64,000 bases of DNA from a virus. Each line of letters opens with the position of its first letter. Positions within the stretch are counted from its first letter, which is position 1. The stretch is taken from IMG/VR virus record IMGVR_UViG_3300031143_000003, positions 19,287 through 83,286 of that record. The stretch is one strand, 5' to 3'. A program made the translations under genes and the position numbers. A model generated the notes under the pieces. The model saw nothing but the letters and a program-made list of their open reading frames with translations, was not told the origin of the DNA and ran no database searches. Positions 26,221 to 33,989 of the stretch are shown here, one piece after another.

Positions 26221-27265
26221 CTTCGCTTCCTTTTTCTGCCATATTATCCAAATATCCAAATACCGTTTTAATCCATAAATCAGGATTGCGAATAGACACA
26301 TTCAATTTATCACTCATCATCATAGACAAAAACGTTGGTTTATCTAATCTGCTGATTTGATCCTTTACAGTGTTTATTATTATTGACTTTGATTGTCCGT
26401 CAATATCAACGTCAGCTAGTTGCATGAGCTTAAAGTTCATTTCCAATAATTCTCTACTTTCAGCCAAAGCCTGTGATAGTTTAGTATTGTCATTTGAATT
26501 TTCAGCATAATCAACTATTGCATCAACATCAACAACCTTGTCACTAAACAATATTGGTAATCGTTTCTGTAAGGTCTTTACGCCAGTACCCCGAACTCCT
26601 GGGATATTGTCTGAACTATCACCTTTCATAACCCTAAACATTAGGAAGTTGTGGAAGGGTACAGAATATTCTTCAGTTACGGTTTCCTTGAAATAGAATT
26701 TCTTTTTTGTTGGAGACCAAACTTGTACCCTATCATCTACCAATTGAAGGAAATCCTTGTCCGTAGACATTATGACACATTGGCTTTTTGGATAAACCTG
26801 TTGCGATATATATGCCATTGCATCATCTGCTTCAATGTTTTCAGGTGACATTACCGTTACAGGTAACATATCTAAGTATTCAACCAATCTATGTAATTGC
26901 TGTGTCATTGCTACACGTTCGTCGTCTACAGTTAATAATGATGTAGAACGGGTTAACTTCTGTCTGACTCGTCTGTTAGCCTTGTAATCTGGGTAGAGCT
27001 TACGCCTTCTAACTGATCCGCCTTTTCCGTCGAAACAGATTATAACCCTTGTTGGTTTGATGTTTTTAATTGCAAACCCAATTGACAGTAGAAAACCCGT
27101 TATTCCACCAATATGCACTCCATCCTCATTTTGCGAGGGATTAACTGCAAATGCTCGTATAAATGTATTCAGACCATCTATCAATAATATCCTATCATTT
27201 TGATGGCTATTATCGCGATTGTCTGCACTTAGATTGTCAAATATTTTTAAATAGTCTTTATTCAT
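26210..27265 (-). CDS. rnh: 5'-3' exonuclease/RNase H (FEN family, T4 rnh type)
   Basis: A 351-residue FEN-family nuclease that removes RNA primers and 5' flaps. ILLIDGLNTF (Asp30), VIICFDGKGGSVRRR, ENIEADDAMAYI, and STDKDFLQL supply the metal-binding acidic residues, and KGDSSDNIPGVRGTGVKTL near 213 is the DNA-binding helix-turn motif. It is somewhat longer than T4 RNase H (305). The role in lagging-strand maturation follows from its position next to the helicase. Confidence 0.92.
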   Translation of the reverse strand: MNKDYLKIFDNLSADNRDNSHQNDRILLIDGLNTFIRAFAVNPSQNEDGVHIGGITGFLLSIGFAIKNIKPTRVIICFDGKGGSVRRRKLYPDYKANRRVRQKLTRSTSLLTVDDERVAMTQQLHRLVEYLDMLPVTVMSPENIEADDAMAYISQQVYPKSQCVIMSTDKDFLQLVDDRVQVWSPTKKKFYFKETVTEEYSVPFHNFLMFRVMKGDSSDNIPGVRGTGVKTLQKRLPILFSDKVVDVDAIVDYAENSNDNTKLSQALAESRELLEMNFKLMQLADVDIDGQSKSIIINTVKDQISRLDKPTFLSMMMSDKLNVSIRNPDLWIKTVFGYLDNMAEKGSEDER

Positions 27266-27284
27266 ATGATTGATAATCTATACG

Positions 27285-27557
27285 TTAGTTTATATTCGAT
27301 ATATAATACATTTCCTCACCAATTCTCCAATTCGATCTTGAATCGTCCTTGGCTACAGCGATCTTATATGTTTTTCTAATCTCAGATAATGCAGCGTTTA
27401 CTTCAACTGTTGTGCGTAATCCATTTACTGATATAGTATTGAATAGCTTTCGCTTAGTCACATTAGACCATTTTTTCGTTTGGTCGTCCTGTACCTTTTT
27501 TCCAGTGTCAATATCTGTTTTTTTGACTTCTGCCAAATGTACTGTTAATCGTTTCAT
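27285..27557 (-). CDS. Hypothetical protein (90 aa)
   Basis: A 90-residue basic, beta-rich protein (KRLTVHLAEVKKTD, WRIGEEMYYISNIN) with no recognised motif. It has a strong ribosome site (GGAGATAC before ATG) and an unusually long 136-base leader that contains a 14-bp inverted repeat downstream of a bipartite promoter-like motif. The structured leader suggests this gene, or the replication genes after it, is regulated at RNA level; that is inference. Confidence 0.7.
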   Translation of the reverse strand: MKRLTVHLAEVKKTDIDTGKKVQDDQTKKWSNVTKRKLFNTISVNGLRTTVEVNAALSEIRKTYKIAVAKDDSRSNWRIGEEMYYISNIN

Positions 27558-27585
27558 ATGTATCTCCTATTTATTTGTTTATATA

Positions 27586-27658
27586 ACATGGAACAATTGC
27601 TTGAAATTGTAATTCCAACGTATTAATTCGTCGGTAGCACAGTTCAATTGTTCCATGT
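27586..27658 (-). ncRNA. Structured leader RNA with 14-bp inverted repeat
   Basis: Positions 27586-27599 (ACATGGAACAATTG) pair perfectly with 27645-27658. Inside, 27615-27620 and 27629-27634 form a 6-bp stem (one G-U pair in the minus-strand RNA) with an 8-base loop. It lies in the leader between a bipartite promoter-like motif (27693-27715) and the 90-aa gene. A tRNA was considered and does not fit. It may be a regulatory leader or attenuator. Confidence 0.45.
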
Positions 27659-27692
27659 GTATATTTGCTATTGCTTAATTGTTTTATGTATG

Positions 27693-27715
27693 TAAATATA
27701 AGAAATATATTTGAC
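27693..27715 (-). promoter_or_regulatory. Bipartite promoter-like motif upstream of structured leader
   Basis: Sense strand TATGTCA, 11-base spacer, TATATTTACA: a full match to the bipartite family. The next start codon is 136 bases downstream, the longest leader in this class. Confidence 0.6.
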
Positions 27716-27730
27716 ATAAAAAAATAAATG

Positions 27731-27922
27731 TTACAATACTTTCACAACTGGCGATTTGACAATTGCTTCAACTTCGAATTCAATACCTGAGTCGGCAAAG
27801 TCTTCATGTGTTTTTACTTCTGCATCTGTTACAGATACTGCTTCGATTAAATATGTTTCACGCTTATATCGTACACCCTTACCTGTGTCGATTGCGAATT
27901 TTACTTTTGAAAAATAATACAT
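27731..27922 (-). CDS. DUF4494-like small protein
   Basis: A 63-residue protein: MYYFSKVKFAID, then RETYLIEAVSVTDAEVK and FEVEAIVKSPVVKVL. The layout of a YLV-x-A strand followed by S-x-T-[ED]-A-E and a late beta strand resembles DUF4494, a family known mainly from Bacteroidota and their phages. This is one of the hints about the host. GGAAAAGC precedes the ATG. It follows uvsX after 10 bases. Confidence 0.7.
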   Translation of the reverse strand: MYYFSKVKFAIDTGKGVRYKRETYLIEAVSVTDAEVKTHEDFADSGIEFEVEAIVKSPVVKVL

Positions 27923-27932
27923 ATGCTTTTCC

Positions 27933-29063
27933 TTATCCTATTGGTACGTCATCGTTTCCAATTGTAATATCATCTATTCCGATATCGTCAATCTTGTATG
28001 ACATGATTAATGTTTCACAAATTTTATCGTATATTCTAGCTTTTCTAGCCGGGTCACCAAGTATCTTTGTTTCAAAATCCTTTGATAGGAATTTAATTGT
28101 CTCATCAGTGTGTGTGTCGATATATGTATACCAAGCTCCACCAATTGAAACTAACTCGTAGTCCTTCATGACCTGTAGCCAACTGCCTGTATCATCGATG
28201 CCTGATTCAAAGTATATATTGAATTCAGCTTCTCGTAATGGTGGTCCCATTCTATTCTTAACCACTTTACATTTGGTCTTTATTCCAATAACCTGTTCTT
28301 TGCCCATTATCTTAGCCTTAATTTGGCCTGCAGCCTTAAGACGTAATCTACATGATGCATGGAACTGTATTGCTTTACCACCTGAGGTTGTATATTTGTC
28401 ACCAAACATTACCCCTAGTTTTTCACGTAATTGATTCGTGAATATCAAACAAACTCGTTCTCTACCAATCATCTGTGTGATTTTCCGCATTGCCTTTGAC
28501 AGTACAATAGCTTTACTGGTAGCCCATCCGTCTTTGCTATAATCTGCAGCTTGTTCAACCTTAGTTGTTGCTGCAGCAATAGAGTCGACTACTATGGTAA
28601 CTAGTTTATTGTTACTAGATTCCTTTACCTTTGTTATAATACTCTCAATTACGTCAAATATATCCTCAACCGCTTCCAACTGTACATATAGCATCTTGGC
28701 TACATCTATACCGATGGCACGTAGAAATACCTCATCCATAGCATTTTCAGTATCAATGTATACTGCTAATCCGTCTTTTTTCTGAGTATTTGCTAAAGCA
28801 TGGGCGGCCAATAGTGATTTACCACTGGCCTCCATACCTGTAATTTCGGTTATCCTTCCAACTGGCAATCCACCATTTGGACGATTTGCGATAGTTAAGT
28901 CTAACAAAGATGAGCCAGTCGATATCCATTCAGTCAAATCAGTTGGAGTATCTTCAGATCCATCTAAAAAATAGGCAACCTTCATTCCCTTGAATTTTTT
29001 GTTTAGTGAGTCTGCCAATACATCAGCTAATTCATCGTGATTTGCGTTAATATCCTTTGCCAT
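27933..29063 (-). CDS. uvsX: UvsX/RecA-like recombinase
   Basis: A 376-residue RecA-family strand-exchange protein for recombination-dependent replication and repair. Walker A is GMEASGKS (76-83), VYIDTENAMDE is the conserved Glu strand, VTIVVDSIAAA is Walker B, and CLIFTNQLREKLG with GGKAIQFHAS correspond to the L1/L2 DNA-binding region. It follows the gp32 gene after 11 bases, the natural pairing of recombinase and ssDNA-binding protein. Confidence 0.95.
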   Translation of the reverse strand: MAKDINANHDELADVLADSLNKKFKGMKVAYFLDGSEDTPTDLTEWISTGSSLLDLTIANRPNGGLPVGRITEITGMEASGKSLLAAHALANTQKKDGLAVYIDTENAMDEVFLRAIGIDVAKMLYVQLEAVEDIFDVIESIITKVKESSNNKLVTIVVDSIAAATTKVEQAADYSKDGWATSKAIVLSKAMRKITQMIGRERVCLIFTNQLREKLGVMFGDKYTTSGGKAIQFHASCRLRLKAAGQIKAKIMGKEQVIGIKTKCKVVKNRMGPPLREAEFNIYFESGIDDTGSWLQVMKDYELVSIGGAWYTYIDTHTDETIKFLSKDFETKILGDPARKARIYDKICETLIMSYKIDDIGIDDITIGNDDVPIG

Positions 29064-29074
29064 AGTCTATTGTC

Positions 29075-29836
29075 CTACTTAGATGCAAATAAGTCATCAA
29101 ATGCTGCGCCAATATTATCGGTTTGCGTTGTGTCTGTTACTGCTGCCACAGTCTTTGATTCAGTTACTGTCTCAGGTGAACCTTCTTCACCGCCATTTAA
29201 CCAAGTAGCTAATGCTGCTTTTAGGTCATCATATGATTGCTTCTTAAAGATATCATATACGTCTTTTTGACCAGTGATGATCTTGTCTGCGATGTTTTTG
29301 TCAGACGTTGCAGGCGTTTGATTAGGCTTAACTCTAATTCCTGTTTTTGGGAAATTCCCATTTTCAGCTGGAGTATAATCAACAGAAATATCTCTACCAC
29401 CGGAAAGGTCAGTAATATCTCCGTAATCTGGATCAGCAATGAATCCTAGTAATTCGGTGTAAACTTGTTTTCCGAATCCCCAGAATTTAACACCTTCCGA
29501 TTCTTGGCCGCGTACAATAACTGGAACATATACTCTCATTTTTGGAGTTAGTTTCTTTGATAATTTCCAATCGTCTGATTTTCCTGTTGATCTTAGCTGT
29601 TGTGCAAATTCATCAACTGGATCAGCCTCTCCATATGTTACTGGCGATAGGAAGTTTTTCTTACCTAAATCATAATGGAAGTACATTTCCAAAAATGGAT
29701 TTTCTTTATTGAATTGATATGGGACGATACGTACCACGTTGTTACCTGGTTCCGGCTTCCATAAGTTGTTTTGTTTTCCTGTTTGTGATTGTAAGTTATT
29801 TAGCTTACGTCTTATTGCATCTAGATCTAGTGCCAT
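29075..29836 (-). CDS. 32: Single-stranded DNA-binding protein (T4 gp32 type)
   Basis: About 253 residues. The N-terminal basic segment (LDAIRRKLNNLQSQTGKQ) is the cooperativity region of gp32; NVVRIVPYQFNKENPF and FLSPVTYGEADPVDEFA begin the OB fold. The C-terminus is acidic and ends FDDLFASK, the tail that recruits replication proteins. I prefer the ATG at 29836, 8 bases from AAGGAG, over 29842, only 2 bases away. The zinc-ligand cysteines of T4 gp32 are not present. Confidence 0.9.
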   Translation of the reverse strand: MALDLDAIRRKLNNLQSQTGKQNNLWKPEPGNNVVRIVPYQFNKENPFLEMYFHYDLGKKNFLSPVTYGEADPVDEFAQQLRSTGKSDDWKLSKKLTPKMRVYVPVIVRGQESEGVKFWGFGKQVYTELLGFIADPDYGDITDLSGGRDISVDYTPAENGNFPKTGIRVKPNQTPATSDKNIADKIITGQKDVYDIFKKQSYDDLKAALATWLNGGEEGSPETVTESKTVAAVTDTTQTDNIGAAFDDLFASK

Positions 29837-29871
29837 AGTCATTTCTCCTTTAGTAATTATTAATTGATATG

Positions 29872-29894
29872 TAAATATAAGAATTTTTTTTGAT
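29872..29894 (-). promoter_or_regulatory. Bipartite promoter-like motif before gp32
   Basis: Sense strand ATCA (one change from GTCA), 11-base spacer, TATATTTACA, ending about 35 bases before gp32. It would serve gp32, uvsX and the genes after them. Confidence 0.55.
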
Positions 29895-29914
29895 ATAAAA
29901 AAATCCGTATGCGT

Positions 29915-30256
29915 TTATTTCCAAAATAGTTGTATTGAAATTATTGATAATGATAATAATAGTGAGGTAGCGGTCTTAATGTTAATAGACTCTCCCATAA
30001 ACACGCTTGTTAAAACTGCATATGCTGCTATGCCTATTGCAAAGCATATGAATCTGCCTGGCCAAACTTCGCCAAAATGTTCATATGCAAATTTAGTACC
30101 TAAAATTATGGTGTAGGATATTGTTGTTCCGCCGACGGCAGATAGGATGAGTGGGTTCGAGTCGAACCATTTCCATATGAACTGTCCATTTGTCTGGAAC
30201 CAGATCATTGTTTGTCCAAGCAAAAACAGGCTTGAAGCGATAAGTAAGTTATTCAT
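29915..30256 (-). CDS. Four-helix membrane protein, SMR/DMT-like
   Basis: A 113-residue integral membrane protein with four hydrophobic segments, near residues 3-20, 35-58, 68-87 and 92-112. Size, topology and the loop VFMGESINIKTATSLLLSL, which parallels the 'GE-x-N/L' start of helix four in small multidrug resistance proteins, point to the drug/metabolite transporter group. The membrane-embedded glutamate of EmrE is not evident, so transport is unproven. It has its own bipartite promoter-like motif and a terminator separates it from the gene before it. Confidence 0.7.
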   Translation of the reverse strand: MNNLLIASSLFLLGQTMIWFQTNGQFIWKWFDSNPLILSAVGGTTISYTIILGTKFAYEHFGEVWPGRFICFAIGIAAYAVLTSVFMGESINIKTATSLLLSLSIISIQLFWK

Positions 30257-30290
30257 GTAGCAATGTTTATTTGTTATTTGTTATTTGATA

Positions 30291-30313
30291 TAAATATAAG
30301 AAAAAAATATGAC
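30291..30313 (-). promoter_or_regulatory. Bipartite promoter-like motif fused to a terminator
   Basis: Sense strand TATGTCA, 11 bases, TATATTTA. Its GTCA box lies inside the 3' arm of the terminator hairpin at 30305-30349, so termination of one unit and initiation of the next share the same bases. Confidence 0.6.
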
Positions 30314-30349
30314 ATAAAAAAATATTTTACTATCTTTTATGTCATATTT
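30301..30349 (-). terminator. Rho-independent terminator with 15-bp stem
   Basis: 30305-30319 (AAATATGACATAAAA) is perfectly complementary to 30335-30349, with a 15-base loop. In the minus-strand RNA the stem is followed by a run of U. It follows the stop of the 134-aa gene after 4 bases. Confidence 0.75.
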
Positions 30350-30353
30350 AATA

Positions 30354-30758
30354 TTATTTTAGTTTTGTTCGAATGTATATAATCTCTTTTACACCAGTGT
30401 TTACTTGTCGATATCCACCATCGGACGTTAACAATATACTATCAGCATAATTTTGCCAATCCAATATAAATGTCTTATCCAATACTCCATTATTTGCTAA
30501 CATTATTACTGCATTTAATGCGTTTATTGTATACAATGTATTTGTATGCTTCTTTCTATGTAATGATATAGTATTGGGTATAATTGTTATATCAACGTTT
30601 GGTTCAATGTTATATGTACACATCAACTCACGACGATCTTGTGTGTCATGTAACACAAAAATCTTATTATATAATACATCATACGTATTTATTATATTAT
30701 CGACTGTCTTTGTCAGTGTATTTGTCGTTGCAAATGTGCATAATAACTGTGTTCTCAA
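30354..30758 (-). CDS. Conserved-looking hypothetical protein (134 aa), TTG start
   Basis: A 134-residue soluble alpha/beta protein (RTQLLCTFATTNTLTKTV, YDVLYNKIFVLHD, TNTLYTINALNAVIM). The start is TTG at 30758, 7 bases after GGAG; no ATG lies near it. It has the look of small conserved proteins found in other marine T4-like phages but I cannot name a family. It is followed immediately by a strong terminator. Confidence 0.7.
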   Translation of the reverse strand: MRTQLLCTFATTNTLTKTVDNIINTYDVLYNKIFVLHDTQDRRELMCTYNIEPNVDITIIPNTISLHRKKHTNTLYTINALNAVIMLANNGVLDKTFILDWQNYADSILLTSDGGYRQVNTGVKEIIYIRTKLK

Positions 30759-30800
30759 TTTATTTCTCCAAGTTATACAATTTATTTCGGTATACTTGTT

Positions 30801-32504
30801 TTATTTTGTTGCGTTTGCAAATACTTTACCTAATTTTGGATCATCTAACACCGATTGGACTATTAATTTTTTGTCTAGTAAATATTGTAGCATACTTGAT
30901 TGACTATTTCCAGCTAATCTATTTTCATCTGAATTACCAACTTTCCTTGCGTTTTCCCATTCGGTTCGATATTCTTCGCGTCTTTCTGGATTTGTTGACA
31001 TAGATATTAGGAATCCACGATAGATATTGTCAGATGATAACTTGTTACTACCTCTTCCACTGCGCTTAAGTAATCCTCGTCCTAATCCTAGACCAATCAA
31101 TATTGTTTTTCCTAGGCCAGACTTAAGTGATGCTATTTTCTTTATGTCAACCTTACTATCGACAGATTGCTTAAACGTGTCTCTAGCGTTTGTGTGGGCT
31201 TTATCATCTAAATCAAACATTTCCGATAATATGTCTGGAGTGGTTCCAGCTGCTAAGCTTTCTCCATCTATTAGTATGGATGCACGTTGTTGTGTATGTG
31301 TTGCTACAACGTTAACGCCTTCATATGCCTTATCACTAGTTTTGTATGTGTCTTCACTATCACCAGATCTAGGTTCAACATGTTGCTTTATGAAGTCAAC
31401 GATATTGCTATTACTTTTCTTCTGATTGATATTGGTTGCACAAATTATAATATTGTCGCCATGTTCCCTATCCATATAATCTGATTTGGATGGGGTGCCA
31501 TTGTCAGTGTTATCAAATGCAACAACGTGTTCTAGGTCAATGTTGTTTAGGTCAAGTGGTAGTCCAGTGTATGGGTCCTTTCCGCCTTGTTCAAGTATCG
31601 ACCGCCAAACAAATCTACCCCTATCACTAGATGGTGGATTACCACGTTTTACAGATAATTTACCATTTTCATCCTTGGCTATGGATTTGTCGTTTTTGTT
31701 GGATGTTATACTACCATCTTCTCTAATGTATCCTAGGAAGTGTAGTCCTCTACCCTTATCGCCTGTTCCACCCTTACCAACCAATGAATTTCTGAATTCT
31801 TCTGGTAACAGTTTGTATGAATCGTTCACGAACTTGTCTGAAACTGTTATTGGCTTTGATGCGTCTACAAATTTCTTAATGTGTTTTGGTGATCCATCGC
31901 CATATGCTTTTATGAGGTAATCGGCATTATCAGTCATTGATTTGACGTCCAAATATCCTAATCTATTCTTTCCAATACCTGCATTTGGACGACCCTCATA
32001 TAACAATCCCTTTGTAAATATACCGTTTGCTGAATTCCTAGTTTCAATTGGTACATTTGACATAAGCGTGTCTATTTCACGTAATCTAGATTGTGTCTCG
32101 TCGCTATCAGCTGTGATTGCAGCTTTTTGCTTATCGGTCAAATTGGCATTGTTGTCGCCAATTAGCTTAGTTTGTATTTTTTTCGTGGTCTTGCTCTTTG
32201 TTGGCTTATCCGGCTTAGCATCATTCGACTTTTCTACTTCTCCAGCTGTTGTGTCTTTGCCGGATATAGTTACCTTTGTACTATCTCGCATTTTACCTTT
32301 CAGTTTCGATTTATATTTTGCAAAATCCGCAGAATTATTGAATCGTAGTTCGAATATGAATATATCGACTATTTCCTTTGGTATGCCCTCGGCCAATAAC
32401 ACTTGCTCGAGCATTAATACGTGTTGTGGATCATTGAAGTTTGGTGTTCCATCAGATAGTTGATGGCTCAGCTCGTTCAGTATTTTGTCTATGTCTAGTT
32501 TCAT
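30801..32504 (-). CDS. Large protein with HNH nuclease-like domain
   Basis: A 567-residue protein. Residues 1-75 are helical; 75-135 are lysine/threonine-rich and probably disordered. Near residues 308-365 it has an HNH-like motif: DPYTGLPLDL, NIDLEHVVAFDN with His326, and GDNIIICATNINQKKSN with the conserved Asn and Lys. No CxxC zinc knuckles are seen. It could cut host or competitor DNA, or be a homing-type or virion nuclease. A late-type motif lies 25 bases upstream of its start and AGGAAAA is the ribosome site, so late expression is likely. Confidence 0.75.
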   Translation of the reverse strand: MKLDIDKILNELSHQLSDGTPNFNDPQHVLMLEQVLLAEGIPKEIVDIFIFELRFNNSADFAKYKSKLKGKMRDSTKVTISGKDTTAGEVEKSNDAKPDKPTKSKTTKKIQTKLIGDNNANLTDKQKAAITADSDETQSRLREIDTLMSNVPIETRNSANGIFTKGLLYEGRPNAGIGKNRLGYLDVKSMTDNADYLIKAYGDGSPKHIKKFVDASKPITVSDKFVNDSYKLLPEEFRNSLVGKGGTGDKGRGLHFLGYIREDGSITSNKNDKSIAKDENGKLSVKRGNPPSSDRGRFVWRSILEQGGKDPYTGLPLDLNNIDLEHVVAFDNTDNGTPSKSDYMDREHGDNIIICATNINQKKSNSNIVDFIKQHVEPRSGDSEDTYKTSDKAYEGVNVVATHTQQRASILIDGESLAAGTTPDILSEMFDLDDKAHTNARDTFKQSVDSKVDIKKIASLKSGLGKTILIGLGLGRGLLKRSGRGSNKLSSDNIYRGFLISMSTNPERREEYRTEWENARKVGNSDENRLAGNSQSSMLQYLLDKKLIVQSVLDDPKLGKVFANATK

Positions 32505-32528
32505 GTGTGATTTTCCTATAACTTATAT

Positions 32529-32540
32529 TATAAATATCAA
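32529..32540 (-). promoter_or_regulatory. Late-type promoter-like motif before HNH gene
   Basis: Sense strand TTGATATTTATA, a full match to the late-type consensus, 25 bases before the HNH-domain gene and just after the polymerase-like gene's stop. Confidence 0.55.
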
Positions 32541-32544
32541 AAAT

Positions 32545-33555
32545 TTACAATTCCATTTTTTTCATAGTATGATAATTTCTGCCGACCTTTAATGAAGTTG
32601 GATATTGCATAACCTTTTGAAGATCATATAATAATTGTTTTCCGTCATCCGGACTAACATCGAATACAAACGCATCGTATACATACAGAATCATTTTACT
32701 AGATTTGCCATCTAATACTGCAAATAAGTCTTTCATTACTATGCAGTTTGATTCAGTTTCATATGCTTGGATTAAATAATTGAATAATTTTTGGGGAGTC
32801 ATCCCTTCAAAATTTGTTTTATAAAACCTACGCTTAAGAATTGGTGTCTCAATATAACCGGTACTATTATAAATATCCCATAGTTTGGAAATGTATTTAT
32901 CAATTTTGCCAAAATACGTAACACTCTTCAATTCATTTGGTACTCCACCGTACAGTATTCTAAATGTAATACGCTTGGCCTCATTATACTCATCCTTTGA
33001 TAATTCGTCCTTATCAAAGTACAATTTACCCAAATATCTGTGGAAGCCACTTGATGGCTGTTCATAATCTATTAAGTTTGCGATCAGTCTGAGATGGTAT
33101 GCGTCGTAATCGAATTCTGCTATAATGCCACAATCAAATCTACTTATGTATTTTTCCCGTGTTCCATCTTCTTTGTTTAGTGCTGCATAATTTATGCCAT
33201 TGATCGCATTAGATGGTCGACCAGTCTTAGTATACACATTGTATTTAGTATACTCCTGACCATTAGCTGTTGTTAATCCGGATGCTTCGAGTTGATTGAA
33301 TGTGTCGACTACTAGATCTTTATATTTAGCCACGCTACCAATATCTACTTTTTCGTATGATATGTTGCCCAATATGTCATTGAATTCCCGATGCTTGGAT
33401 TGAGGTATAATATCATCTAAGTCATCCCTATCCCAATACTTGCGATTAAAAAAAGAATGTGCAGGAGTATATAGTTTCTCAATATCGAGTATCACATTTT
33501 TGTCTAAGTAATGTGATATGGACAATTGTTCAAGTGTGTGGCGTATTTCTGTCAT
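32545..33555 (-). CDS. Family A DNA polymerase-like palm/fingers protein
   Basis: A 336-residue protein with the DNA polymerase I motifs in order: TGRPSN (111-116), motif A DYDAYHLR with Asp149, motif B KRITFRILYGG (194-204), NYLIQAYETE (259-268) matching the N-x-x-x-Q region, and motif C YVYDAFVF with Asp294. In motif C the usual H-D-E reads Y-D-A, so one acidic residue is lost. There is no exonuclease domain and little room for a thumb. Both catalytic aspartates remain, so activity is possible. It stands beside a family B replicase, so its job must differ: repair, priming or a non-catalytic role. Confidence 0.85.
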   Translation of the reverse strand: MTEIRHTLEQLSISHYLDKNVILDIEKLYTPAHSFFNRKYWDRDDLDDIIPQSKHREFNDILGNISYEKVDIGSVAKYKDLVVDTFNQLEASGLTTANGQEYTKYNVYTKTGRPSNAINGINYAALNKEDGTREKYISRFDCGIIAEFDYDAYHLRLIANLIDYEQPSSGFHRYLGKLYFDKDELSKDEYNEAKRITFRILYGGVPNELKSVTYFGKIDKYISKLWDIYNSTGYIETPILKRRFYKTNFEGMTPQKLFNYLIQAYETESNCIVMKDLFAVLDGKSSKMILYVYDAFVFDVSPDDGKQLLYDLQKVMQYPTSLKVGRNYHTMKKMEL

Positions 33556-33558
33556 AGT

Positions 33559-33581
33559 TAAATATAATAAAAATATTTGAC
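33559..33581 (-). promoter_or_regulatory. Bipartite promoter-like motif abutting a start codon
   Basis: Sense strand TATGTCA, 11 bases, TATATTTA, ending only 4 bases before the ATG of the polymerase A-like gene. If it is a promoter the mRNA would be leaderless. Confidence 0.6.
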
Positions 33582-33590
33582 ATATAAAAA

Positions 33591-33989
33591 CTAGGCCTTG
33601 AATTGTTCCAAATCTAGTAAATATAAATTAAGGTATCTGTTGTTTGCAGCCTTAATATAGTGTTCATTTCTATGTTTTGCATCTGTTGATTTCATTCCAC
33701 GTTCTATTGGTAGAATCGATGCGTCTACGACAAACCATTTTAGTGTTTTTGCTTCGAATATTGCAGGCAAACTGTCATTATCGGATAGCCATTTCTGAGA
33801 TACTTCAGTAACAAGTCCATCGTACCGTATAACAAATGATCTACGTATGAATCCACGTTTGTAGTCTGTCAATGTCAATTTTGGGAAATATGTTACTGGC
33901 ACCGGAGTTTCATCTGTGTCATCACGTCCAACTAATGAACTGTATCGCTGTACCATGTCTGATATCATATTGTATTTTGATTGCTTCAT
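33591..33989 (-). CDS. Hypothetical protein next to baseplate hub (132 aa)
   Basis: A 132-residue basic alpha/beta protein (VTYFPKLTLTDYKRGFIRRSF, AKTLKWFVVDAS, NRYLNLYLLDLEQF). It overlaps the hub gene stop by TAATG and ends the virion gene run, so a structural or assembly role in the baseplate is likely. Family not recognised. Confidence 0.7.
   Translation of the reverse strand: MKQSKYNMISDMVQRYSSLVGRDDTDETPVPVTYFPKLTLTDYKRGFIRRSFVIRYDGLVTEVSQKWLSDNDSLPAIFEAKTLKWFVVDASILPIERGMKSTDAKHRNEHYIKAANNRYLNLYLLDLEQFKA

Noticed and set aside
26221-26301. N-terminal extension of the helicase (hydrophobic 27 residues)
   Set aside because: Lies inside the nuclease gene in another frame; the ATG at 26220 has a good AAGGAAG site and gives the normal helicase N-terminus.
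27586-27658. tRNA-like sequence because of the paired ends and the internal hairpin
   Set aside because: The acceptor-like stem is 14 bp, the internal loop has 8 bases, there is no proper T-arm or D-arm on either strand, and the length does not fit. Kept as a structured leader instead.
32545-33555. Fragment of a broken full-length polA gene
   Set aside because: The frame is intact from a start codon to a stop, motifs A, B and C are all in place, and it has its own promoter-like motif; no remnants of exonuclease or thumb are seen beside it.
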